A DNA stretch of 64,000 nt from Arenicola marina (GCA_964019135.1 OZ025263.1:32466133-32530132), one strand, 5' to 3'; positions 58,101 to 64,000 are shown, numbered from the stretch's first letter. The notes: generated from the sequence alone by a model not told the origin. Numbers and translations: made by a program.

Positions 58101-61100
58101 GCAGCGTAGTATTCTCTTTCCACCATAGTGGCGAGTACGACTAGCGCAACCAGCGCCAGCACCACTGCGGAGAGCACCACCAGCTTGACAACCCCAACGA
58201 CAGTCTCGGAAACCACAAGCACCGGAACCAGTGGGACGACGACAACTCCCACCACTGTCACCCCGACCACCAGTGAGTCCACAACAGGTCAGTGATACAA
58301 CTTCATCATTTTATGTTTAAAGGAAACGTATTGTCTAGAAGGAAACGGGCGTAAAATAAACTCTAACTTCTTAAACGTCACTTTATAAGCGACATCGGCG
58401 ATAATATATCGATTCTCAGCAGCTCAAAGTAGGATTGTAAGTCTGTATGCTGATTCTTTTGATAAGCACGTATGGTGCAGCGTTGTATTCTCTTTCCACC
58501 ATAGTGGCGAGTACGACTAGCGCAACCAGCGCCAGCACCACTGCGGAGAGCACCACCAGCTTGACAACCCCAACGACAGTCTCGGAAACCACAAGCACCG
58601 GAACCAGTGGGACGACGACAACTCCCACCACTGTCACCCCGACCACCAGTGAGTCCACAACAGGTCAGTGATACAACTTTATCATTTTATGTTTAAAGGA
58701 AACGTATTGTCTAGAAGGAAACGGGCGTAAAACTCTAACTTCTTAAACGTCACTTTATAAGCGACATTGGCGATAATATATCGATTCTCAGCAGCTCAAT
58801 GTAGGAATGTAAGTCTGTATGCTGATTCTTTTGATAAGCACGTATGGTGCAGCGTTGTATTCTCTTTCCACCATAGTGGCGAGTACGACTAGCGCAACCA
58901 GCGCCAGCACCACTGCGGAGAGCACCACCAGCTTGACAACCCCAACGACAGTCTCGGAAACCACAAGCACCGGAACCAGTGGCACGACGACAACTCCCAC
59001 CACTGTCACCCCGACCACCAGTGAGTCCACAAGAGGTCAGTGATACAACTTCATCATTTTATGTTTAAAGGAAACGTATTGTCTAGAAGGAAACTGGCGT
59101 AAAACTCTAACTTCTTAAACGTCACTTTATAAGCGACATTGGCGATAATATATCGATTCTCAGCAGCTCAATGTAGGAATGTAAGTCTGTATGCTGATTC
59201 TTTTGATAAGCACGTATGGTGCAGCGTTGTATTCTCTTTCCACCATAGTGGCGAGTACGACTAGCGCAACCAGCGCCAGCACCACTGCGGAGAGCACCAC
59301 CACCTTGACAAACCCAACGACAGTCTCGGAAACCACAAGCACCGGAACCAGTGGGACGACGACAACTCCCACCACTGTAACCCCGACCATCAGTGAGTCC
59401 ACAACAGGTCAGTGATAAAACTTTATCATTTTATGTTTAAAGGAAACGTATTGTCTAGAATGAAACGGGCGTAAAATAAACTCTAACTTCTTAAACGTCA
59501 CTTTATAAGCGACATCGGCGATAATATATCGATTCTCAGCAGCTCAAAGTAGGATTGTAAGTCTGTATGCTGATTCTTTTGATCAGCACGTATGGTGCAG
59601 CGTTGTATTCTCTTTCCACCATAGTGGCGAGTACGACTAGCGCAACCAGCGCCAGCACCACTGCGGAGAGCACCACCAGCTTGACAACCCCAACGACAGT
59701 CTCGGAAACCACAAGCACCGGAACCAGTGGGACGACGACAACTCCCACCACTGTCACCCCGACCACCAGTGAGTCCACAACAGGTCAGTGATACAACTTT
59801 ATCATTTTATGTGTAAAGGAAACGTGTTGTCTAGAATGAAACGGGCGTAAAACCCTAACTTCTTAAACGTCACTTTATAAGCGACATCGGCGATAATATA
59901 TCGATTCTCAGCAGCTCAAAGTAGGATTGCAAGTCTGTATGCTGATTCTTTTGATAAGCACGTATGGTGCAGCGTTGTATTCTCTTTCCACCATAGTGGC
60001 GGGTACGACTAGCGCAACCAGCGCCAGCACCACTGCGGAGAGCACCACCAGCTTGACAACCCCAACGACAGTCTCGGAAACCACAAGCACCGGAACCAGT
60101 GGGACGACGACAACTCCCACCACTGTCACCCCGACCACCAGTGAGTCCACAACAGGTCAGTGATACAACTTTATCATTTTATGTTTAAAGGAAACGTATT
60201 GTCTAGAAGGAAACGGGCGTAAAACTCTAACTTCTTAAACGTCACTTTATAAGCGACATTGGCGATAATATATCGATTCTCAGCAGCTCAAAGTAGGAAT
60301 GTAAGTCTGTATGCTGATTCTTTTGATAAGCACGTATGGTGCAGCGTAGTATTCTCTTTCCACCATAGTGGCGAGTACGACTAGCGCAACCAGCGCCAGC
60401 ACCACTGCGGAGAGCACCACCAGCTTGACAACCCCAACGACAGTCTCGGAAACCACAAGCACCGGAACCAGTGGGACGACGACAACTCCCACCACTGTCA
60501 CCCCGACCACCAGTGAGTCAACAACAGGTCAGTGATACAACTTTATCATTTTATGTGTAAAGGAAACGTATTGTCTAGGATGAAACGGGCGTAAAACAAA
60601 CTCTAACTTCTTAAACGTCACTTTATAAGCGACATCGGCGATAATATATCGATTCTCATCAGCTCAAAGTAGGATTGTAAGTCTGTATGCTGATTCTTTT
60701 GATAAGCACGTATGGTGCAGCGTTGTATTCTCTTTCCACCATAGTGGCGAGTACGACTAGCGCAACCAGCGCCAGCACCACTGCGGAGAGCACCACCAGC
60801 TTGACAACCCCAACGACAGTCTCGGAAACCACAAGCACCGGAACCAGTGGCACGACGACAACTCCCACCACTGTCACCCCGACCACCAGTGAGTCCACAA
60901 CAGGTCAGTGATACAACTTTATCATTTTATGTTTAAAAGCAACGTATTGTCTAGAATGAAACGGGCGTAAAATAAACTCTAACTTCTTAAACGTCACTTT
61001 ATGAGCGACATCGGCGATAATATATCGATTCTCAGCAGCTCAAAGTAGGATTGTAAGTCTGTATGCTGATTCTTTTGATAAGCACGTATGGTGCAGCGTT

Positions 61101-63899
61101 GTATTCTCTTTCCACCATAGTGGCGAGTACGACTAGCGCAACCAGCGCCAGCACCACTGCGGAGAGCACCACCAGCTTGACAACCCCAACGACAGTCTCG
61201 GAAACCACAAGCACCGGAACCAGTGGGACGACGACAACTCCCACCACTGTCACCCCGACCACCAGTGAGTCCACAACAGGTCAGTGATACAACTTCATCA
61301 TTTTATGTTTAAAGGAAACGTATTGTCTAGAAGGAAACGGGCGTAAAATAAACTCTAACTTCTTAAACGTCACTTTATGAGCGACATCGGCGATAATATA
61401 TCGATTCTCAGCAGCTCAAAGTAGGATTGTAAGGCTGTATGCTGATTCTTTTGATAAGCACGTATGGTGCAGCGTTGTATTCTCTTTCCACCATAGTGGC
61501 GAGTACGACTAGCGCAACCAGCGCCAGCACCACTGCGGAGAGCACCACCAGCTTGACAACCCCAACGACAGTCTCGGAAACCACAAGCACCGGAACCAGT
61601 GGGACGACGACAACTCCCACCACTGTCACCCCGACCACCAGTGAGTCCACAACAGGTCAGTGATACAACTTTATCATTTTATGTTTAAAGGAAACGTATT
61701 GTCTAGAAGGAAACGGGCGTAAAACTCTAACTTCTTAAACGTCACTTTATAAGCGACATTGGCGATAATATATCGATTCTCAGCAGCTCAATGTAGGAAT
61801 GTAAGTCTGTATGCTGATTCTTTTGATAAGCACGTATGGTGCAGCGTTGTATTCTCTTTCCACCATAGTGGCGAGTACGACTAGCGCAACCAGCGCCAGC
61901 ACCACTGCGGAGAGCACCACCAGCTTGACAACCCCAACGACAGTCTCGGAAACCACAAGCACCGGAACCAGTGGCACGACGACAACTCCCACCACTGTCA
62001 ACCCGACCACCAGTGAGTCCACAAGAGGTCAGTGATACAACTTCATCATTTTATGTTTAAAGGAAACGTATTGTCTAGAAGGAAACTGGCGTAAAACTCT
62101 AACTTCTTAAACGTCACTTTATAAGCGACATCGGCGATAATATATCGATTCTCAGCAGCTCAAAGTAGGATTGTAAGTCTGTATGCTGATTCTTTTGATA
62201 AGCACGTATGGTGCAGCGTGGTATTCTCTTTCCACCATAGTGGCGAGTACGACTAGCGCAACCAGCGCCAGCACCACTGCGGAGAGCACCACCAGCTTGA
62301 CAACCCCAACGACAGTCTCGGAAACCACAAGCACCGGAACCAGTGTGACGACGACAACTCCCACCACTGTAACCCCGACCACCAGTGAGTCCACAACAGG
62401 TCAGTGATAAAACTTTATCATTTTATGTTTAAAGGAAACGTATTGTCTAGAATGAAACGGGCGTAAAATAAACTCTAACTTCTTAAACGTCACTTTATAA
62501 GCGACATCGGCGATAATATATCGATTCGCAGCAGCTCAAAGTAGGATTGTAAGTCTGTATGCTGATTCTTTTGATAAGCACGTATGGTGCAGCGTTGTAT
62601 TCTCTTTCCACCATAGTGGCGAGTACGACTAGCGCAACCAGCGCCAGCACCACTGCGGAGAGCACCACCAGCTTGACAACCCCAACGACAGTCTCGGAAA
62701 CCACAAGCACCGGAACCAGTGGGACGACGACAACTCCCACCACTGTCACCCCGACCACCAGTGAGTCCACAACAGGTCAGTTGTACAACTTTATCATTTT
62801 ATGTTTAAAGGAAACGTATTGTCTAGAAGGAAACGGGCGTAAAATAAACTCTAACTTCTTAAACGTCACTTTATAAGCGACATCGGCGATAATATATCGA
62901 TTCTCAGCAGCTCAAAGTAGGAATGTAAGTCTGTATGCTGATTCTTTTGATAAGCACGTATGGTGCAGCGTTGTATTCTCTTTCCACCATAGTGGCGAGT
63001 ACGACTAGCGCAACCAGCGCCAGCACCACTGCGGAGAGCACCACCAGCTTGACAACCCCAACGACAGTCTCGGAAACCACAAGCACCGGAACCAGTGGGA
63101 CGACGACAACTCCCACCACTGTAACCCCGACCATCAGTGAGTCCACAACAGGTCAGTGATAAAACTTTATCATTTTATGTTTAAAGGAAACGTATTGTCT
63201 AGAATGAAACGGGCGTAAAATAAACTCTAACTTCTTAAACGTCACTTTATAAGCGACATCGGCGATAATATATCGATTCTCAGCAGCTCAAAGTAGGATT
63301 GTAAGTCTGTATGCTGATTCTTTTGATAAGCACGTATGGTGCAGCGTGGTATTCTCTTTCCACCATAGTGGCGAGTACGACTAGCGCAACCAGCGCCAGC
63401 ACCACTGCGGATAGCACCACCAGCTTGACAACCCCAACGACAGTCTCGGAAACCACAAGCACCGGAACCAGTGGCACGACGACAACTCCCACCACTGTCA
63501 CCCCGACCACCAGTGAGTCCACAACAGGTCAGTGATACAACTTTATCATTTTATGTGTAAAGGAAACGTATTGTCTAGAATGAAACGGGCGTAAAACCCT
63601 AACTTCTTAAACGTCACTTTATAAGCGACATCGGCGATAATATATCGATTCTCATCAGCTCAAAGTAGGATTGCAAGTCTGTATGCTGATTCTTTTGATA
63701 AGCACGTATGGTGCAGCGTTGTATTCTCTTTCCACCATAGTGGCGGGTACGACTAGCGCAACCAGCGCCAGCACCACTGCGGAGAGCACCACCAGCTTGA
63801 CAACCCCAACGACAGTCTCGGAAACCACAAGCACCGGAACCAGTGGGACGACGACAACTCCCACCACTGTCACCCCGACCACCAGTGAGTCCACAACAG
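211..63899 (+). CDS. Giant mucin-like protein, partial: 171 tandem phase-1 exons (no start or stop in window)
   Basis: This model joins 171 exons, one per repeat unit. Each is 159 bp except exon 39 (156 bp), giving 9,062 codons with no stop. The exon starts after a pyrimidine-rich tract ending CCATAG and ends at CAG before GTCAGT. Both ends are phase 1: the last G of one exon plus TG of the next make Val1. The consensus 53-mer has 26 Thr, 11 Ser, 4 Ala, 3 Pro, 3 Val, 3 Glu, 2 Gly and 1 Leu, with no Cys, Lys, Arg, Asn or aromatic residue. This is typical of densely O-glycosylated mucin domains, so an extracellular role is inferred. No folded domain, signal peptide or anchor is in the window. 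Because the exons are symmetrical, any number can be skipped or duplicated without a frameshift. Retaining an intron ends translation within three codons (GGT CAG TGA) in nearly every unit. The family beyond 'mucin-like' is not recognised. The block entries below list every exon start. Confidence 0.75.
367..375 (+). other. Splice donor CAG|GTCAGT (representative of all units)
   Basis: The exon ends in CAG and the intron begins GTCAGT. This matches the major-class donor except for C at +3, where A or G is preferred. The site is nearly constant across the array. Exceptions are GTCTGT after exons 5, 6 and 7, the ideal GTGAGT after exon 44, GAG| before GT in the eight Thr53Arg exons, and AAG| in exon 38. 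The intron's first codons in the exon frame are GGT CAG TGA, so unspliced message terminates at once. Confidence 0.75.
370..582 (+). other. Representative intron, 213 bp class
   Basis: This intron is an AT-rich GT-AG spacer between identical phase-1 exons. In order it holds the donor, a stretch around TTTATCATTTTATG, a direct repeat of AGGAAACG about 20 bp apart around an XbaI-type TCTAGA, the length-variable GCGTAAAA segment, TTATAAGCGACA, the palindrome CGATA-ATA-TATCG, the branch-point region and the acceptor. There are three length classes: 213 bp (93 introns), 217 bp (74) and 212 bp (3). The sequence after GCGTAAAA falls into discrete types (ATAAACTC, ACAAACTC, ATGAACTC, CTC, CCCTAAC, CCGTAAC) that mark unit lineages. 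No conserved reading frame crosses it. Confidence 0.7.
4327..12737 (+). CDS. Exons 12-34: block with a 1,500 bp four-exon higher-order repeat
   Basis: Exon starts are 4327, 4703, 5079, 5451, 5827, 6203, 6579, 6951, 7327, 7703, 8079, 8451, 8827, 9203, 9579, 9951, 10327, 10703, 11079, 11451, 11827, 12203 and 12579. Exon 12 carries Pro23Thr and Thr34Ile. Pro46Gln occurs in exons 13, 17 and 28. Thr29Asn (which creates an Asn-Thr-Ser sequon) is in exons 14, 18, 22 and 29. Ser31Arg is in exons 16, 20 and 24. Thr48Ile first appears in exon 27. The introns before exons 15, 19, 23 and 31 carry the TAG variant just upstream of the acceptor. The order Pro46Gln, Thr29Asn, TAG-intron, Ser31Arg repeats every 1,500 bp. 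Confidence 0.74.
4703..9202 (+). repeat. 1,500 bp four-unit higher-order repeat, three periods
   Basis: Exons 13, 17, 21 and 25 start exactly 1,500 bp apart (376+376+372+376). Rare markers recur at that period. The intron sequence TTAAAAGAAATG follows exons 13 and 17 and becomes TTAAAAGAAACG after exon 21. GCGATATCGGCG precedes exons 14, 18 and 22. CACATATGGTG precedes exons 16 and 20. The third period has lost Pro46Gln, suggesting exchange with another unit. A partial echo (Pro46Gln, Thr29Asn, then a TAG unit two further on) is at exons 28-31. Confidence 0.85.
12951..25050 (+). CDS. Exons 35-67: mixed block with first Thr48Ile/Ser3Gly cassettes
   Basis: Exon starts are 12951, 13327, 13699, 14071, 14447, 14816, 15188, 15560, 15932, 16304, 16680, 17052, 17428, 17804, 18176, 18552, 18924, 19296, 19668, 20040, 20416, 20788, 21160, 21532, 21904, 22276, 22648, 23024, 23400, 23776, 24148, 24520 and 24892. 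All are 159 bp except exon 39 (156 bp). Changes are Thr48Ile in 35, 49 and 54; Ser3Gly in 37, 51, 56 and 65; Ala2Thr and Thr53Lys in 38; Ser31Asn in 39; Gly36Trp in 40; Thr34Ala in 45 and 62; Ser31Arg, Pro46Thr and Glu50Gly in 47; Thr29Asn in 49; Thr32Ile in 63. TAG-type introns precede 38, 41, 44, 52, 61 and 66. Exon 44 has the array's only GTGAGT donor. Confidence 0.74.
14447..14602 (+). CDS. Exon 39: 156 bp variant with a 3 bp in-frame deletion
   Basis: This is the only exon in the window whose length is not 159 bp. One of the ACG/ACA Thr codons at positions 37-40 is missing (GGGACGACAACT instead of GGGACGACGACAACT), leaving three Thr in a row. The exon stays phase 1-1, so the reading frame of the whole protein is unaffected. 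It also carries Ser31Asn, which does not make a sequon because Gly33 occupies the third position. Introns in the same array tolerate 1 and 4 bp indels, so the single exon indel being a codon multiple supports translation. Confidence 0.75.
16304..16468 (+). CDS. Exon 44 with consensus donor GTGAGT
   Basis: The exon (16304-16462) encodes the consensus repeat. Its donor at 16463-16468 is GTGAGT, the ideal major-class sequence, whereas almost every other unit has GTCAGT. The single C-to-G change at +3 should raise U1 pairing, so this exon may be included more efficiently. The upstream intron carries the TAG variant. Finding a splice-consensus base precisely at the proposed donor agrees with the exon model but is one substitution and could be chance. 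Confidence 0.7.
17428..17586 (+). CDS. Exon 47: most substituted exon of the central array
   Basis: This exon carries Ser31Arg, Pro46Thr and Glu50Gly together. The Glu50Gly codon arose by two adjacent base changes (GAG to GGA), which also create a GGATCC hexamer unique among the units read. The Ser31Arg and CCG-Pro23 markers link it to exons 16, 20 and 24 about 8.5-11.5 kb to the left, implying a copied or displaced member of the 1,500 bp higher-order repeat. It remains open with intact splice sites (AG at 17426-17427, GTCAGT from 17587). Confidence 0.72.
24300..28560 (+). repeat. 2,606 bp seven-unit segmental duplication
   Basis: Units 66-69 recur as units 73-76 with a constant offset of 2,606 bp (exon starts 24520/27126, 24892/27498, 25264/27870, 25635/28241). 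Shared rare features are the GGAATTTAAG plus TAG intron before 66 and 73, and the 1 bp intron deletion before 69 and 76. The 5' half of unit 70 also matches unit 77 (CACTTGATAAG, AAAATGAACTC), but its 3' half does not. That places an exchange breakpoint near 25,950-26,000. A shorter offset of 1,119 bp relates units 68-69 to 71-72. Confidence 0.75.
25264..29527 (+). CDS. Exons 68-79: block marked by 1 bp intron deletions
   Basis: Exon starts are 25264, 25635, 26011, 26383, 26754, 27126, 27498, 27870, 28241, 28617, 28993 and 29369. Changes are Pro23Ser in exon 74, Thr34Ala in 77, and Thr5Ile with Thr47Ala in 78. The introns before exons 69, 72 and 76 are 212 bp because CACTTTATAAG is reduced to CACTTATAAG, always together with CATGGGCG. 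This shared 1 bp loss is a good lineage marker. Exon 73's upstream intron carries TAG, and the intron before exon 70 is chimeric. Coding frames are unaffected. Confidence 0.74.
29741..41843 (+). CDS. Exons 80-112: repeated Thr48Ile / Ser3Gly / TAG cassettes
   Basis: Exon starts are 29741, 30117, 30489, 30861, 31237, 31613, 31985, 32357, 32729, 33101, 33477, 33853, 34225, 34597, 34969, 35345, 35721, 36093, 36465, 36837, 37209, 37581, 37957, 38329, 38701, 39073, 39445, 39821, 40197, 40569, 40941, 41313 and 41685. Thr48Ile is in 80, 84, 89 and 110; Ser3Gly in 82, 86, 92, 99 and 111; Thr53Arg in 102 and 109. Single changes are Thr21Ala (87), Ser16Asn (103, a new Asn-Thr-Thr sequon), Thr4Ala (104), Ser49Asn (106, a new Asn-Glu-Ser sequon) and Thr24Met (110). 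TAG introns precede 83, 87, 88, 93, 94, 100, 103-106, 109 and 112. Units 103-106 are four consecutive TAG types. Confidence 0.74.
41860..43345 (+). repeat. 748 bp two-unit tandem duplication
   Basis: Units 113-114 and 115-116 are near-identical at an offset of 748 bp (exon starts 42057/42805 and 42433/43181). They share the paired rare codons AGG at position 11 and TCG at position 46, CTCATCAGCTC in the second unit's intron, and CGATTTTCAGCAG in the first unit's intron. One visible difference is TCA in exon 114 against TCC in exon 116 at Ser51. This looks like a very recent exchange. Confidence 0.85.
42057..45959 (+). CDS. Exons 113-123: block with Ser11Arg/Pro46Ser pair and Thr45Asn exons
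   Basis: Exon starts are 42057, 42433, 42805, 43181, 43557, 43933, 44305, 44681, 45057, 45429 and 45801. Exons 114 and 116 share Ser11Arg and Pro46Ser. Exon 118 has Glu15Gly, Thr45Asn and Thr53Arg; exon 119 has Gly33Glu, Thr45Asn and Thr53Arg. Exons 120-123 form one standard cassette (Thr48Ile, consensus, Ser3Gly, then a TAG intron before 123). Thr45Asn is followed by Pro, so it does not create an N-glycosylation sequon. All eleven exons are open. Confidence 0.74.
46000..49745 (+). repeat. 1,868 bp five-unit tandem duplication
   Basis: Units 124-128 and 129-133 match at a constant offset of 1,868 bp. Markers shared in order are AAAACCTTAAC and TATTGTC (first unit), CTAACTTTTTAAAC and Ser11Arg (second), TTCATCATTTTATGTGTAAAG (third), CAATGCAGG and Thr53Arg (fourth), and GGAATCCACAAG (fifth). 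The left copy starts after GTGTAAAG while the right copy starts after GTTTAAAG. The exchange junction therefore lies between about 47,845 and 47,900, inside the intron upstream of exon 129. Confidence 0.88.
46173..49695 (+). CDS. Exons 124-133: two copies of a five-exon block
   Basis: Exon starts are 46173, 46549, 46925, 47297, 47669, then 48041, 48417, 48793, 49165 and 49537. Ser11Arg is in 125 and 130, Thr53Arg in 127 and 132, and Thr29Ser in 128 and 133. Exon 133 adds Thr32Pro, the only clear coding difference between the two copies. The pyrimidine tract of 124 and 129 reads TATTGTCTTTCC. No TAG introns occur in this block. Confidence 0.75.
49909..59035 (+). CDS. Exons 134-158: cassettes plus a three-unit duplication
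   Basis: Exon starts are 49909, 50285, 50657, 51029, 51401, 51777, 52153, 52525, 52897, 53269, 53645, 54021, 54393, 54769, 55145, 55517, 55889, 56261, 56637, 57009, 57385, 57757, 58129, 58505 and 58877. Thr48Ile is in 134 and 139; Ser3Gly in 136 and 141; Ser16Thr in 137; Thr29Ser in 151; Thr53Arg in 158. TAG introns precede 137, 142, 143, 145, 146, 155 and 156. Exon 135 has GTCAGTAAT at its donor (G to A at +7). Exons 144, 147, 148, 149 and 150 encode the plain consensus repeat. Confidence 0.74.
53060..55310 (+). repeat. 1,124 bp three-unit duplication with a chimeric junction unit
   Basis: Units 143-144 recur as 146-147 at an offset of 1,124 bp. They share AAGGAAACGGGCGTAAAACC (an unusual pairing of types), GCAATTCTG and CTTTATGAGCG. 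Unit 145 begins like unit 148 (AAAATAAACTC, GGATTGTAAG) and ends like unit 142 (GCGTAGTATTC, TCA at Ser51). It is therefore the crossover junction, placed within about 53,960-54,000. Confidence 0.78.
59249..63899 (+). CDS. Exons 159-171: right-hand block of the window
   Basis: Exon starts are 59249, 59625, 59997, 60369, 60745, 61121, 61497, 61869, 62241, 62617, 62993, 63369 and 63741. Exon 159 carries Ser19Thr, Thr22Asn and Thr48Ile. Ser3Gly is in 161 and 171. Exon 166 has Thr45Asn and Thr53Arg, 167 has Gly36Val, 169 has Thr48Ile and 170 has Glu15Asp. Exon 168's donor is GTCAGTTGT, which removes the immediate in-frame TGA; intron retention there would add 31 codons before a stop. Two full cassette starts (159-162 and 169-171) show that the array continues rightward with the same architecture. 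No terminal exon is present. Confidence 0.74.
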
Positions 63900-64000
63900 G
63901 TCAGTGATACAACTTTATCATTTTATGTTTAAAGGAAACGTATTGTCTAGAAGGAAACGGGCGTAAAACTCTAACTTCTTAAACGTCACTTTACAAGCGA
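63900..64000 (+). other. Partial intron after exon 171
   Basis: This is the donor GTCAGT and the first 101 bases of a standard intron of the 213 bp class (AAGGAAACGGGCGTAAAACTC). It ends in TTTACAAGCGA where most units read TTTATAAGCGA. There is no polyadenylation signal or last-exon feature, so the gene runs past the window. Confidence 0.72.

Larger units (their letters stand above)
1..64000 (+). repeat. Tandem array of ~171 units, 372/376 bp each, filling the window
   Basis: Every part of the window aligns to one unit of about 373.7 bp repeated head to tail, always in the same orientation. Exon-to-exon spacings are 376 bp (74 cases), 372 bp (92), 371 bp (3) and 369 bp (1). The 372/376 difference is a 4 bp indel in the intron just after the GGGCGTAAAA motif. 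The 371 bp spacings come from one lost T in an intron, and the 369 bp spacing from a 3 bp loss in an exon. Units differ at only a few diagnostic sites, and these cluster into recurrent unit types, so the array evolved by unequal exchange and local homogenisation. The window begins and ends inside introns, so the array extends beyond both edges. A purely satellite origin is possible, but the exon/intron pattern within each unit argues for a gene interior. Confidence 0.98.

Noticed and set aside
1-64000. CRISPR array or bacterial repeat region
   Set aside because: The repeat unit is ~373 bp with no unique spacers, whole units are near-identical, and GT-AG splice signals with an in-phase exon are present.
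1-64000. Pure non-coding satellite DNA
   Set aside because: Frame-preserving indel pattern, silent-biased exon variation, intact AG and GT at both ends, and no stops in 171 exons favour a gene. Not fully excluded without transcripts.
1-64000. Assembly artefact (false duplication of one unit)
   Set aside because: Units differ by many ordered markers, with several distinct higher-order periods and chimeric junctions, which argues for real sequence. The exact copy number could still be wrong and needs spanning long reads.

Overview
The whole 64 kb window is one head-to-tail tandem array: about 171 copies of a 372 or 376 bp unit (mean spacing 373.7 bp), with no unique flanking DNA at either end. 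The best reading is the interior of one giant split gene on the + strand. Each unit carries one 159 bp exon and one short GT-AG intron of 213 or 217 bp. The exon is bounded by a pyrimidine tract ending CCATAG and a donor CAG|GTCAGT. It is 53 codons long, begins and ends in phase 1, and encodes a Ser/Thr-rich (37 of 53 residues), Cys-free, acidic mucin-type repeat. All 171 exons are open and in frame. Spliced together they give 9,062 residues (about 0.87 MDa before glycosylation) within the window; the start, the end and any folded domains lie outside it.

The introns, the phase-1 symmetrical modular exons and the mucin-like composition point to a eukaryote, most likely an animal, and to a secreted or cell-surface product such as a mucus, glue, cuticle or tegument mucin. 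The sequence does not identify the species or a named gene. No tRNA, rRNA, transposon, CRISPR array or second gene was seen.

Layout: exons 1-12 (about 0.2-4.5 kb) carry the most private substitutions, as expected near an array edge. Exons 13-34 (4.7-12.7 kb) contain a 1,500 bp four-unit higher-order repeat. From 12.9 kb onward the array is a patchwork of a recurrent four-unit block (a Thr48Ile exon, a consensus-like exon, a Ser3Gly exon, then a unit whose intron carries TAG), with recent duplications of 2,606, 748, 1,868 and 1,124 bp. Several chimeric units record where unequal crossovers took place.

The coding reading rests on four observations. Indels in introns are 1 or 4 bp, but the only exon indel is 3 bp. 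Many recurrent exon differences are silent. In-frame TAG codons occur in 33 units just upstream of the proposed acceptor, yet no exon has a stop. Nearly all donors and acceptors keep GT and AG. No transcript evidence is available here, so the alternative, a satellite carrying a fossil exon, is not formally excluded.

In the entries below, residues are numbered 1-53 from the Val codon that spans the splice junction.
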